Shown here: positions 12,063 to 23,778 of the stretch, piece by piece | Position numbering within the stretch: position 1 is the stretch's first letter | Layout: each line of letters begins with the position of its first letter | NCBI RefSeq assembly: GCF_052857255.1 | Contig: NC_135505.1 | Span: forward strand, 65,770,149-65,834,148 | DNA length: 64,000 nucleotides | Source: Amblyomma americanum | Lineage: Eukaryota; Arthropoda; Arachnida; Ixodida; Ixodidae | Reading direction: 5' to 3' | Notes under the pieces: generated by a model | What the model saw: the letters and a program-made list of their open reading frames with translations, nothing else | Database searches by the model: none | What the model was told of the DNA's origin: nothing | Made by a program: the position numbers and the translations under genes

Positions 12063-15000
12063 AGTACGTAGTTGCGCCAGGTCCAGTTCTTGTCTCGCTT
12101 TGGGCTTGTCCCACTCAGCGCATTGAACTAACGTAGCAATGCAATACCAACTAGCCTCTTTTTTGAGTTGCGTATAAAAAAGCCTGCCGTTCCAGGCATG
12201 AAAAAGGAAAAGCCGGTAAACAGCGCGCTTGGGGGCTGCTGCGCATTTGGCACGCATTGAAAAACTGAGAATTGCTGCAAGCGGTGGAAGAAAATGCAAA
12301 TTTGATTGAGAATCTGTCGCGTAGCGAAAAAATTCCAGCTGAAAAATGATCTGCACCCGCCGCGTGCGCAGAAGCAGCGGCATTTTGTGGGGTAGCGAGA
12401 GGTGTAAATATTGAATCCCTGCCCGTAGAGCGGCTAGTATTCGGCCGGTGACAATTCAGACAAATTGTATCCTACTAAAGAGCGCTGAACTGCAGAATCA
12501 GGAAGATAGCCAAATTTTCAGCACAGAGGAATGATTCACAAGTTGCGGTTCTTGTTAGTGACGATTTAATAATAAATTAACAATGACAGGGAAAGATGTT
12601 GCTAGCCGCGGAATCTGCCATCGAAACCTGAAGCACCTGAGCTGCGGCTAGCGGGAGTAAAAAGACAGGGAGAGGGAAAGGAAGTGGTTTTGATAGTAAG
12701 AAAGGATAATATAGCGGGTAATACAGAATATCTACCAATACAGAATAAGAAATAAGTGTGGGGCGCTGCGCCGCACATGATAGGAGCATTCAGAAGACCG
12801 CTTATATTAAACTGTTCGATATAAAATAGAAATACTTACATTAAACAGGAGATTCTGCGTCGTACTAGACCATAGGCTGTCCTCGTGTTGATTTCTATAT
12901 ATCAACGACCCCGAAACGATATTACGCCATTTGACTCGCAACCCAATTTTTCGAAATCGTAGAATTCGCAGCGGCTCACCGAATGTAATCATTGCTAGCT
13001 ACCTTCAGTTAAGCCTTTATTCTTTTCGTTCACGCTACGCTAACGCTGCAGTAGTACTGAAACTTTCACTAGAGGCATTGTCTATTGTTATTTCGACCTT
13101 TCAAACGCCTTTCAAAGTTTGAGCGCCGTCTTTTAAAACGAGAGAACAGATCTCTTGACGTTGCCCTGTGTTTTCGGCTAAATATATCACCGGTACAGAA
13201 ACCAGGGGTCCCCCAACTTACGTCCAGCCTCGATGAACTGAGTTCTTGACCTCATAAAAATCGTGGGACATCCTTTTAGTGACATATCTTTTGCTTCTAG
13301 CCAGAGCAGGCTCCATGCTATTTATTTGGCACATAAAAAGAAATACTGCCGGCGATACAACATTTAGCAAGAGTTGAATGATCGTCTACTGGCCTGAACC
13401 AATATTCTGGTTGCTAATAGACCTCGTTATCTTCTTTTAATATTTACAGGCTTTTATTTTAAAACCTTTGCGACACACGTCCGTGCAATCTGTGCAGAAG
13501 GGTGGTACAGCAAGGCGGGCAATATTTACATAACAAAGCACATTATTAAGGCGAATGAAGGACTGAAACTACGTTATCAACTATTTATTTTTATTTTATT
13601 GTGGGAAGATTCTGTTGCGAAATCGAAGAGTGGAAACATCGAAAGTTAGTTCAGTTGAAAAATTTTCGTAATCGACAATGCGGTTAGACATAATCAAATT
13701 TTAAATAACGCCCCTCATTGCTCTTTAGTTAGGTTTGCCGCATCGCACTGTTATAAAATATTGTCGCTGCGCGTAGTATTGTCGCTGAAATCACGTTTAC
13801 TTATTTTACGTCCAGAAAGACACATATTGAGCGTCGCGATTTAGTTGATGTGAAACGCGAGAAAGCCAACTAAACAAACTTCGAAATGTTTGTTTTTGAC
13901 TTTCGATATTTCGAACAACGTTCACGTTAAAGATCATAACCTTGGCATAAACATGAAATTTTTTTGAAAAATTGAAGAATTATTTTAGTTCTCTAACCAT
14001 CCAATCGTTGATCTATGCCAAGTATGTTATATGTGCGTTACTGTGGAATCCTCGTATCTCATTGTTTTTAATATAAGGACCTTTAAACGTTAAAAAATCT
14101 GCAATAATAAGGCAGCGATAATCGCAGCAATCAAAGTTCACAAGTGAAACTGATACAGTCTCAGCAATGAGGATCCGAATTAACCTTAACCGCGTGACTA
14201 AAAAGACAAGAAAATAGAACGATAAAAAAGGACCTATCAGGAAAGAGCGGAGAGACTCGTGCAGTGAGAAGTGCCAGTTGCTCGGGGCAGCCAAGGCCGC
14301 CAGCTTGTAAACATGGAGGACTATATTTCCCAGGCCCTCGTGTCGACAGCGAAAGGAACGCGAGGGAGAAAATAATAAAAAAAGAAGCTCGGCTTGCGGC
14401 TCATTCGATCTTGCGTGTTGAGCAGGAAATAGATATAAAAATCAACAAAAATGCGTCAGCCTAACTCTAAACTCATGCGGAGGCAAAGACAAAAAATACG
14501 CGTAAGGGCTACAAGACAGCTCGAGCGCTCTCGCATCATTGCGCGCATGCAGCGACAGGACGGCAAAGTATGGGCCAACATATTTCTCACGCCATAAAGC
14601 GCTGGCTCTATTCCTCCCAAAAAAGAAACACAATCGTCACACACCAATGCGTGGCTGCTGCACCCAAAGCAAAAGTAGCATTTCCAGGAGGAAATAGTGG
14701 TTCTGGTATACGTCTGCCCCATAGAATTATCACGGTTCTAGTAGCCATTTAAAAATTTCGTTCTTAACCATATTTATCACCGCGTACCAGTCACGGTGGC
14801 TCAGTGCTTTATCAATATGACCTGAGGAACCTCGCTCATGAATATAAAACTAGCTTTTCAGCTTCCGATTTCAAAAGATTGCGAGATTTCAAGCTCTGAG
14901 ATACAGACATGGGCGTGGTAAAAACGTTTTCCACACCCTGTTTATTTTGTGAAATTTCAGGGTGACGTTATGAGGAGAAGGTTGGCGGCCGTTTTCTCTC

Positions 15001-16349
15001 CTGCCACCTACTGTATGGTAGAGGAAAGTTTGCCATGTGGACCAACGCGGCATTTTACTACATAGCGCCCCTAACTAATAAATTAGTCATGATATTTCCT
15101 TATAATTTATGCACTATGGTCCATCATATGTCTACTGCAAATGAGCTCAAGGTTGACCACATTTGTACCTTCAAAGTGCAGAAACAAATCTCGAAGTGAG
15201 CTTTAAAACAAGAAAGCGGTCAAAAAGGTGCAAACTTCTGTATGCCGGATCTTTCGAAACTGTGGAGCAAACCCAACCTGGTGTGTAGCGTTACTACAAG
15301 TATTTAGTTACTGAATTTTGTACCCGTAAATCCTAACGAAAGATTTAAGAACTTTGCTGCTTTGGCTATAATTAAGATAGAACTAATTTAGACGCAGGGC
15401 ACATGAGAGGGAAACGCGACGTTGTGACTTTCTGGTGGGTGTAATTTAAGTTGCAGATTGTATTGCACGCTCTAGTCTACTCGTATTTTGCCGTGCTCTC
15501 TAGGGGAATCTGTGCATAAAAATTTAAAACAACCTATGCGGACTACTAGCACTCAGCAAACATTAAGAAATTTCTAGAGAGACTTTAGCAGCGCCAACGC
15601 TATCAAACATTTTTGTGTTCCTAAAAGCACCCACCCCGAAACAGAGAAAAAAATTAGAAAATAAGAAAAACAGAACTGTATAAAAAATCTCTCGAACTTC
15701 GGCGCCACACTTGGTCCAGAGGGAATGAACAGCTATTTGTGCAACACATTCTTAAAATGGAGCTCACTTTTGTGTAGTCTACGATCGCAATAACAACCTA
15801 TTGTTCAAGTTCTAGAATTCGAGCCAAATTCCACGTCCATTCAACAAGGCTGAGCGCAAGAGCAGCAACTGTGACTCTGCAACAGAAAAAGTGGCGCTGA
15901 GGGTAGGAAATTTCATAACATCACGTAGCAACGCTACACAAAGAGTCAGGTGTGAGAACTCATTATACTCTAGTGGGCTGTGGAACAACAAAACAGAGCC
16001 GGTGTCAGTCTTAGTAGCGTGCTTGTTATTTTAATAGGCTCTCAAAGATTGTTTAGAAGACCGTGAAGCCAACGGCGTGTGCATTCATTGCAATGATGGA
16101 TAATATGGTGATTCAGCAAAGACGTCTTTTTTCCCACCCTATATATCTGATTCGTCTCCACGCTGTGGGGCAAAATGCGACATTGTGAGGTTTTTAATTT
16201 TATTACGTTTTACTGTGTCCTAGTTGTGCTGACTTTATATGTTTACTGAGCTTGATGCGGGCGTGCTTGTAAATGATTTGGGAGCGTTAGTTTTTCATAT
16301 CATTAAATAAGTTACCATACCGACGATTTGCACAACTATCAAATAAATT
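12063..16349. other. Lipase intron 1, anonymous AT-rich stretch
   Basis: Only short frames without domains are present. GGTGGCTCAGT near 14792-14802 resembles the first bases of a tRNA-derived SINE, but no B box follows. I see nothing else that can be supported. Confidence 0.4.
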
Positions 16350-17215
16350 TCAAATCAAGTTTATTTCTGCATTCAAAAGGTACTGACAGCAGAGGCGCAG
16401 AAAAAGCTGTAAGATACAACTTGACAAAGCCGCAGCCCCCTTTCGCTTGGCATGCGACTTGACAGCAAGGCTTATACAACAAAGGCAATTGGTCAACGTA
16501 TTAACAGCTATACAATAATGAAACTACAAAATAAAGTGAAACAGCATTATACACTATTGAATCGACATTCACCCTGGATAAACACAGACCGATAAAGAAT
16601 AAACATATTCTTCATGTCAACGCACATAGCACGCAAAGATTTTTTTGACGAAATAAAGATGTCGAAAATATTATATGCGTATGTATTTACCAGGAAAGGA
16701 AGAGTGAATTGCAGGCGTTCTATACCTGAATTTATTCGAGTTTTCGGCACTACTCAAGTCTCCGCAAACCTTGTCGTGTAGCTGGCTTCTCGGGCATGTA
16801 ATTCAGCAAGGTTACGTGTGTAGTTTGCATTCCTACGTGCCTCAAGTTTAAACCGGATGCTAAGACCATATTTATATAAGTTATGAATTTTAGTACACCA
16901 CTCTGTAGAAAGAGATCTGTGCTTGGCGAGTCCCAGGGGACAGTGTAAATAAGACGAAGGAACTTTTTCTGTAGAATATAGATATGCTGAAGACAGCTGC
17001 TATCCGTGGCTGTACACCACACAAAGTGGCAGTACTTTAAATAGTAGAAGAAAAAGGGATTAGAGAGGAGTAGCTTTATTTGTCTTGGAATAACATATCT
17101 CAGCCGACTTATGACTGTTTGTGTCGCCTTTTTCCTCATTATCCTATATTTATCGGTGTATATTACTAATTTCCAACAGGAATAGTTCGCAAAATTTCGG
17201 CCTCTAAATATTCAC
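16350..17215 (-). mobile_element. CR1/L2-like LINE, 3' end of reverse transcriptase (decayed)
   Basis: On the minus strand the frame ending near 16750 carries the C-terminal domain typical of CR1/L2/Jockey-like reverse transcriptases. It has L-K-Y-C-H-F-V-W-C-T-A-T followed by L-Q-K-K-F-L-R-L-I and D-L-F-L-Q-S-G-V-L-K. The continuation at 16750-16547 in another frame has K-T-R-I-N-S-G and F-T-L-P-F-L-V-N, also usual for the family. The 3' end near 16350 reads AATAAACTTGATTTGAAATTT on the minus strand, a typical tail for this type. Frameshifts and stops make it a pseudogene fragment within lipase intron 1. Confidence 0.65.
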
Positions 17216-18793
17216 AAAAACCATGATACTCAACATGTTATCAAATTGCAGAATGGAGGCGCGTATTTTAGTATAAACTTCGATGGGTACGGTTCTGGAC
17301 ATGCTATTTACACGTGTGCACGTGCTCGTTAACGTCTGCTTTTTGAGATGTGTTAGAGTGGAAGGCTAACATAAAAATCAGACGCACAGGGATGGTTAGG
17401 TGCACTAACATAGCCCAGAATTTACATAGACCATATGACTTACGAGCACCCGCAGTTTGCAATTTTCGGTGCAAAGTGTGTAAAAACTCACTAAGGCGGC
17501 ATTAATACGTTTACATCCAGCACCGTGTGACGTTTCCGCTCCTTATTTCGGTGCCTGCTCTATTTTTAATCCTACCTTGCATGCCAGCTTGAAAGCGAAT
17601 GGAAAACATGGATGACCGTGTAGAGTAGCGAGAAATGGGTCGCAGATATCGTGCATTCATGTTGCATGGGAAATATGAGGAATAGCGTGGTTTTATAGTC
17701 TAGTTACTCGACGCCAAGGGGCAGATTTCTTTTTAATGTTAAGCCACTGATACTATTTTTATTGTCACTAAGACTGCTAGAGGGTTTTTGACTTTATTAT
17801 TAACTACGTTTTATGCGAAACGTCCCTCGCGGCAGGAAAATTCTAGGGAGTGAACTATTGCTTTCTTTACTGAACTCGCTGTACCTGAACCTAGAGCTGC
17901 TGAGAATGCCAGCTATTCCCTCTGCGCGTTGCTGCTATATATTCGGTCGACACGTCCAGTCGTTGCCTTCTTGCTGCTTTCCCAACGATACAAAATTCAC
18001 TTCACTTCGTGGTGCCTTGATAATAAACTGGGAGGTTAGGGAGGTAGGGCCATCTCGAGAGCTACGCACAGAAGCGTCGCTTTGCGTACTGGAAAATAGG
18101 CAGGCCAATTCTTAATGCTCGTAGGCTTCTGTAGAAGCACTGCCGGCCTCCAGTGATACTGCGCTTCACTCCATGATTCATAGCCAATTCACAGAAGGAA
18201 GTTGAATATCCTGACAACTTAATATATTGCAAAACGTACGCCACGTTTTATTCGAACAAGTAAATTCACAAAATTTCGTCCAGTCTTTCATCATCTCCTA
18301 TGTGGCACTGTTTTAGTCGACAATTCCTTCCATTTTATATCAGGCTCATATGTACCTCATTTTTTTATATATCATCCAAGTCTGGCGCATAAGCTCGCAC
18401 GTGATTTCCTATTTAATCCAACAAAGGAATCCCGAGTACACTGCACCTACTCTTGGCGCTCGTTTGTATTATGCTGTGAGCAAAAATTACAAGTGTAAAT
18501 ATAGGCTGATTCTATTTCCTATTCCTTCGACACGCTTAGCTACCACGGCCATGATGCATTCAAAGCTCACCTCTCTCATGCAGAAATAGTATTTATAACC
18601 TCGTGTAAAGGTTCGTGTGCGGCAGGCTTAATGATGCGCATATCACTACAGTTTGGTGTCTTTGAGGTCATCCTTGTATTTCAAACGAAACTAAAGTGCT
18701 TTGCGACATGTGTACAAACAAGTATTTAGAGAAAGAAGAAATTGCCAGCACCATGAATCACGTTACCAAGTCACTTTTTTATCTTCCATGCAG
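17216..18793. other. End of lipase intron 1
   Basis: No element or exon is recognised. I looked here for an alternative lipase first exon (signal peptide plus D-P-D-like anchor and phase 0 donor) and found none as good as 2699-2833. Confidence 0.4.
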
Positions 18794-18995
18794 GAGGAGC
18801 TGATTCGAAGCAAAGGGTACCCGTTCGAGAGACACAGTGTAATGACGAGCGATGGGTACTTCATCGAGATGCACAGGATACCGCATGGGAGAGAGAAGTG
18901 CAAAGGCCCGTGCCATAAGCAGCCCATTCTGCTAATGAGCGGACTTTTGGGTGACTCCTCAAACTACGTGCTGGACTTTCCCAAACAGTCGCTCG
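18794..18995 (+). CDS. Acid lipase exon 2 (oxyanion-hole segment)
   Basis: This exon starts after TTCCATGCAG and ends at CTCG|GTGAG in phase 1. It encodes residues 46-112 plus the first base of Gly113. It opens with E-E-L-I-R-S-K-G-Y-P and continues with T-S-D-G-Y-F-I and H-R-I-P-H-G, all hallmark strings of the acid lipase N-terminal region. The oxyanion-hole region reads L-M-S-G-L-L-G-D-S-S-N (residues 92-102). Family members normally have H-G-L-L at residues 94-97, so His is replaced by Ser94, while Leu96-Leu97 and the following D-S-S-N are retained. Confidence 0.92.
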
Positions 18996-19689
18996 GTGAG
19001 TTGCCGACTTTTTAGCCACTAGATTTATTACGTTCTGTTCGCCCTCCTTCTGGTAAATAAAAGAATACGAAGTGAGTTGGCGACACTAGTGCATTGTGTG
19101 AGGCAAACAACAACAACAACGAGTGCCACTGCTGACATGGCAGAGTTTCTTCCGTTAACAGACCAGCGCAAAATCAAGGACTTTGAAGTATAAATTTAGT
19201 TCTCGATAATTATTAAAGGATGCTGTGTTTGATGCTGTCATTTTCATTGCACTTTCCAAATTATACAGGCGCCAATGCAGTGTTCAGTGGATTGTTGGGG
19301 CCTGCGTTCGAGTTATACTTATTTTTGCTAATCTAGCGAACCGATTTGCTCAGTTCGATTCCTGTAAGCCTCCTTCATGCTAGTTCTCGTGCAACTTTGT
19401 ATATGGGAAGTGCCGTCTCTCACTTTTTCGAGGCCCCGCAAGAAGGTTATGTGTGGTCTGAAAAACTAACTTGCATCTGATGCAGATCTATGAGTGCCTT
19501 GTAAACAAAAACATTGCTCTGCCCCACTAAGGTGCATACACGCGGCTACGAAGAACTACGTACTCGCTGCTCCTTTTGGCGTACGTTTAACTAATTTTGA
19601 ACTGCAGCAAAGTTGTACGAACACCAAAACAACCTGACGCATTTAGAAAACTATATGCTAATCCAAAATGCCTTTTGTAGTGATAGCTA

Positions 19690-19945
19690 CACTACGCCAG
19701 CCACTTCGCGAGCTCAGCGCGGCTGCGCGCTGAGCAAGGCCACCACCGCTCCGCCAGCTGTGCGCATGCGTGGAGTGACGTCATAGCCCGCAGCTGGTGT
19801 GCGCGCCGCGCGCCTCTCCACTGAGCCGATGCTGGAGCAGACATTCCCCGCCTCGACAGTTGTGCATATGCGCGGAGTGACATCAGAGCACGCAGCTGGT
19901 TTGTGCGCCAGTGTCAGCATCACGCTAGCATTTCGAGCCTCCAGC
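19690..19945 (+). repeat. GC-rich direct repeat, period about 102 bp, in intron 2
   Basis: AGCTGTGCGCATGCGTGGAG at 19756 recurs as AGTTGTGCATATGCGCGGAG at 19858. Both are followed by TGACGTCA- or TGACATCA-type words and then CAGCTGGT. The block is much richer in CpG and in TGACGTCA/CACGTG-type palindromes than the flanking intron. I recall related strings in other tick sequences, so this is probably a dispersed repeat rather than a gene-specific enhancer. CRE-like TGACGTCA sites could still bind bZIP factors. Confidence 0.55.
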
Positions 19946-20434
19946 GTGGCGGCGCCGTGGCTGTTCACGTGGTCGGTCACGTGGTGCGGAGCAGCTGCCG
20001 GCGGCGCGGTGCGCCAGCAAAACCGAGTGAGCGAGCAGTGGAGAGAGGTAGAGGGTGAATCCACGTCCAGGGACGAAGGTGAAGAAGTAACGCTGAGAGA
20101 AACACAGCGGCGAAAGACTGACTTTGCAATTCGACTGATCGAATTTCACTCGGCCAACTGGAGCTATCGCGGCACTCCTGATTTAACCAGAGCTAAACCA
20201 CAGCCATTTTTATTTCAATCTCTGTTGCCCTCACCAGTTCGAAAGGAACTAGCATTGGCTCCCGTATAAGGACTGGATTGAGGCTTTGGTTCAGAAAAGG
20301 TTTTTGATTTCAGTGTCTTCTCTAAAATTACGCATCTTTCACCTTGCTTCTCTTCCACTGCGATATAGATATTAGCTCGGAAATAAAGGTTTTCAAACTA
20401 TTTTATTGCACGTGTCTCCCGTATGATGGCGCAG

Positions 20435-20549
20435 GTTACATCCTAGCTGACAGAGGGTACGACGTGTGGCTAGGAAATGTGCGGGGAAGCACGTACGGAA
20501 AGCGCCACAAGAGGTACAACACACGATCCCGGAGATTCTGGAACTTCTC
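20435..20549 (+). CDS. Acid lipase exon 3
   Basis: The exon begins after GGCGCAG in phase 1, completing Gly113, and ends at TTCTC|GTAAGC in phase 2. It encodes residues 114-150, including Y-I-L-A-D-R-G-Y-D-V-W-L-G-N-V-R-G-S, the most recognisable block of the family (mammalian equivalent A-G-F-D-V-W-M-G-N-S-R-G-N). It ends in R-F-W-N-F-S, where N-F-S is a potential N-glycosylation sequon that spans the exon boundary. The flanking introns are short (1.4 and 0.85 kb). Confidence 0.92.
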
Positions 20550-21398
20550 GTAAGCATCGTCCTTTTCATTTCTTGTACACCCGCTATACACTACATATAA
20601 GGAACAATAAGTTGCCTTTTGGTCTCTGTAGCAAGGTGCAACAATTAAACGTTGCTGTTGCCTTATTGACAGTTCATATTAAGAGAACTGAAAAACTGTT
20701 TTAATTTCGAACGGTTTTAAATACTCTACATTTTTAGACCATACGTATAAGATGGCAATATATTATGACTACATGCGGCAATCTATCTGCCCAGGTACCT
20801 GCCTCAGAATGATGACGTCTGTCTGAGAGAATTATTGGGTGACCAGTTTACATAGATCTTAAATGAAGCGGTTTCAATAATTCTTTATTTTCAGTCCTCA
20901 AACGACGACGCCATAGCGGTCGGAAGCACTGGATAACTGATGAAGAGAAATTAATCGGGAGGTCGCTATAGCACATTATACTAGCTAGGCCGCATGCTTT
21001 TCCTTTCAAGTGCTATTGCTGTGATGCATGTAATGCCCACCTGCTAAGGTCTCTACTAGACTGGCAGTAGTTCAAATAAATTATAAATAAACAAGTCCGA
21101 AGTTAACTGATGCTTAAACGCCTTTATGCGTTACACTGTACTGTCACTATAGATCAAGCGAACTTAATAAAAAATACGGTTAAACCTAATTTCTTTACGT
21201 AAATGCACCTTGAAGGAACCGTACTTTGTCAGTGGACAGCACTGAAGGCGCTATCGTTCAATATTTTGTGGAAAGGGAGCACCTTGTGCTGCAGGTGCTC
21301 TGGACTGTATGCAGGGAAAATGCTTCATGCTGCTGCTGATCTTCTGCTTATGACGCTCTATATGCTACTCTCGCTTAATAATTTGTCCACTACTGCAG

Positions 21399-21549
21399 GT
21401 TTCATGAACATAGCAAATATGACTTGCCGGCTCAGATCGACTACGTCCTCAAGAAGACAGGCAGGAAAAATCTCATATACACAGGCATGTCCCAAGGGAC
21501 ACTCTTATTCTTCACCATGATGTCGGAGAAACCGGAGTATAACGACAAG
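21399..21549 (+). CDS. Acid lipase exon 4 (catalytic serine)
   Basis: The exon follows TACTGCAG, completes Ser151, and ends in phase 0 at GACAAG|GTAAGC. It encodes residues 152-201: F-H-E-H-S-K-Y-D-L-P-A-Q-I-D-Y-V-L, then the nucleophile elbow Y-T-G-M-S-Q-G-T with Ser182 as the expected nucleophile. Most family members have G-H-S-Q-G here, so Met181 in place of His is unusual. The Gly-X-Ser-X-Gly pattern itself is intact, so activity is plausible. The next intron is 17.3 kb and contains the inverted PLE pair. Confidence 0.92.
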
Positions 21550-22666
21550 GTAAGCGAGAAGCCAGTATAACTGTTTTATTTCATGAAACTTTAAATTGTT
21601 TTATGGACTTTTGCTTGCATCTGATGTTTGATTGTACCTTCCAGCACGGAGTGCTGAAGACACTCACAGTTCAAAGTGTATGTGTACAAAGATGGCACGG
21701 AAGAATACTTGGCCTGTGTTGGAATGCATTTAAAAATGAAAGAAAAGGAGAACTCTAAACCACCGTTAAATTTCACATTGCATTTTCAGCATTAGAAAAG
21801 GCAAAACTCGTGTAAATGTGCATTAAAAATCTCATAACTTCCCATTTCTTGAACGCACAACTTTGCCAGCTAGTTGCAAAATATTTCCACGGCAGGCTGC
21901 GCAAACATCACCTGTTTTAAAGCATGCCAGTTACGCAACATCTTTCCGGTAAAAAAAAAGCTGAAAGTACGATTGACAAAATATGCATCGAGCATATGGT
22001 TATGGATATGACGGGCTGCTCTAGAAAGCTTTAAGCTATAATAGGGGGTAGACTCGGCCTATAACGAGCTCTTTATTATGAGAAGATACAAAAGCGCAAA
22101 GTAGTGAAGCGTCGCACAACTGGCTAGAGTCTCAGCGTCCATTTGGGACAATATCCCATTGGCGAGTCGGTGCGGTTAAAAAGATTAATGCAAAACGTTC
22201 GAGCGCAATAGGCAGTACTGAAGCTTTTATTAAAGAACGAATTAATTTAGTGCAATTCATTTCATCATACTAACTGTAACTTACTGCTACTGAGAACGAG
22301 GCCAGCGGCGCACTGTTAGGAGGATGTTGTGCTTCCGAGTTCAGAGCTCGGCTGCTGTTGCTTATTGAATATCTGAAACTCCGAGAACAAAACTTGCGTT
22401 TTCTTAACCATATTTCTCACGAAGGAAATGCGATGGCGTAACTGTTGTGGCCTACCTACCCCGGTAAGTCACTTGTCGCTGAGCTTACACCTTTTTGATG
22501 TAAGATTAGGATGTTTCTTGGAGACTAAGCTTGTATGCTTTTGCAAATAGGGTAATGTTACCCTTTTATTAGCCTAAACTTCCACTGCAATAAGAAGAGT
22601 AACTTTAAGCCAGCTAGGTATAACATTACGCCTTTCTAAGAGGGGCAAGTGTAAGCATGAAAACAG

Positions 22667-22866
22667 CAAAAACATATCCCAGCATGAAAGGCGCAAGTGC
22701 GCGCCTTTATCAGGCAAATTTATGCTGCGTCTAGAAGTGCAAAGTTACTTTGTCAAAGACTAAACTTACACTGAGAAACAGGGCAAACTTAGCACCCCTG
22801 TTGTGCATGCGCGAACACCCTCACGTCCTATTGCCCAAAGGGTATCTATGCCCTATCTGCTGGTGT
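22667..22866 (+). repeat. Left copy of 200-bp direct repeat flanking the PLE palindrome
   Basis: This 200-bp segment starts CAAAAACATATCCCAGC and ends CTATCTGCTGGTGT. It is repeated in the same orientation at 29215-29414, with no gaps and four mismatches by my count. The two copies sit immediately outside the two PLE arms. Because the arms point away from each other while the repeats point the same way, the repeat cannot be an internal part of both copies. A very long target-site duplication is the simplest reading. Confidence 0.9.
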
Positions 22867-22887
22867 ATATATATATATATATATATT
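22866..22887. repeat. (TA)n at the 3' end of the left PLE arm
   Basis: About eleven TA units lie between the left 200-bp repeat and the 3' end of the minus-strand PLE copy. They may be part of the target microsatellite, a 3' tail of the element, or both. Confidence 0.85.
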
Positions 22888-22937
22888 ACGAACGTAGGTT
22901 GCGTTGGCTCCGCAGGATAAAGATTTAAGAGAAGTGG

Positions 22938-23005
22938 GCACTTCTACAAAGACACTTTTATTTATCAACGTTTCGACCGCGGTGCGGTCTTCTTCAGGAC
23001 TGTAG
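22938..23005 (-). ncRNA. Hammerhead-ribozyme-like hairpin, left PLE arm
   Basis: On the minus strand the order is CTGAAGA (22997-22991, matching CUGANGA), one extra A, a 6-bp stem (GACCGC/GCGGTC, loop ACC), and GAAA (22974-22971). An AT-rich loop follows, then GTGTC, and a segment able to pair with CTACAG upstream. PLEs are known to carry hammerhead motifs. The unpaired A between the core and stem II departs from the consensus, so cleavage activity is uncertain. Confidence 0.45.
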
Positions 23006-23778
23006 TGGTCTCGCGTCAGATGGACGTTTTAAGTTTGTGAGCTCAAGAGGAGGGAGAAAGGAGTGTCACACGCAAATAGCAACAACGGTTCAAAAAACTG
23101 AAAAAAAGAAAATAAAGATGGGGGTGCGGGGAGCAGACCGGGACAATATTAGGGGAGGAAGCAAAAAAATAGAAATAAAAGAAAAAAAAGGGGGGAGGGA
23201 AACTAGTACAGTAAGGAAGGGTGGGGTACAAAAGGAGATGGCGAAACGAGAGAAAGGGAGAGGAAGACGGTGCGGGGGACATGGGCAGCACGGAAACAAA
23301 ACACACAAACAAAATGCACAAACACAAAGGGCGCCGCTGCAGATGCGTGTCCAAAGGGGAGCCGCTGCGCAAATGACACTGGCAGTGACGAACAGGCCAA
23401 ACCAGGCGCCTTTTGGGGGTCTCACTAATTTCCGGTGAGCCGAGGGCTAGAACGTTAAGGAAGGAGTGGGCTACGTTAACGAGCACATGTCTAAGAACTT
23501 ACTCACGGGGTCTGGGTTTCACTGAACGGTGCACCCCTCTCCGTGGGTAGGTCGTTGAACCGACCTCGCCGGGAATACTTGTTTGTAGGGGAGGAGGGCT
23601 GGGCTAGCTGTGTGCAAAGATTTCAGATTGTCGGAAAATGTAAGGAAAGAACGTCAAAAACTTATCAATACTGCACGAGGCAGGATAGTGTAAGTAAGGA
23701 GGGGTATGATTGCCTGGGATATACACTAGGAGTTATAAAAGGTATATCTGAGTTAGCCAATTAACGAGAAGTGTAGTA

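Noticed and set aside
17813..18115. Leucine-rich 100-codon frame, as an alternative lipase signal-peptide exon
   Set aside because: It has no D-P-D-like anchor and no phase 0 donor placing it 13 residues before the G-Y-P motif, unlike 2699-2833.
23037..23486. Overlapping frames of 65-147 codons on both strands, repeated at 28611-29006
   Set aside because: They lie in low-complexity, purine/pyrimidine-rich 3' untranslated sequence of the PLE arms and mirror each other through the inverted repeat.
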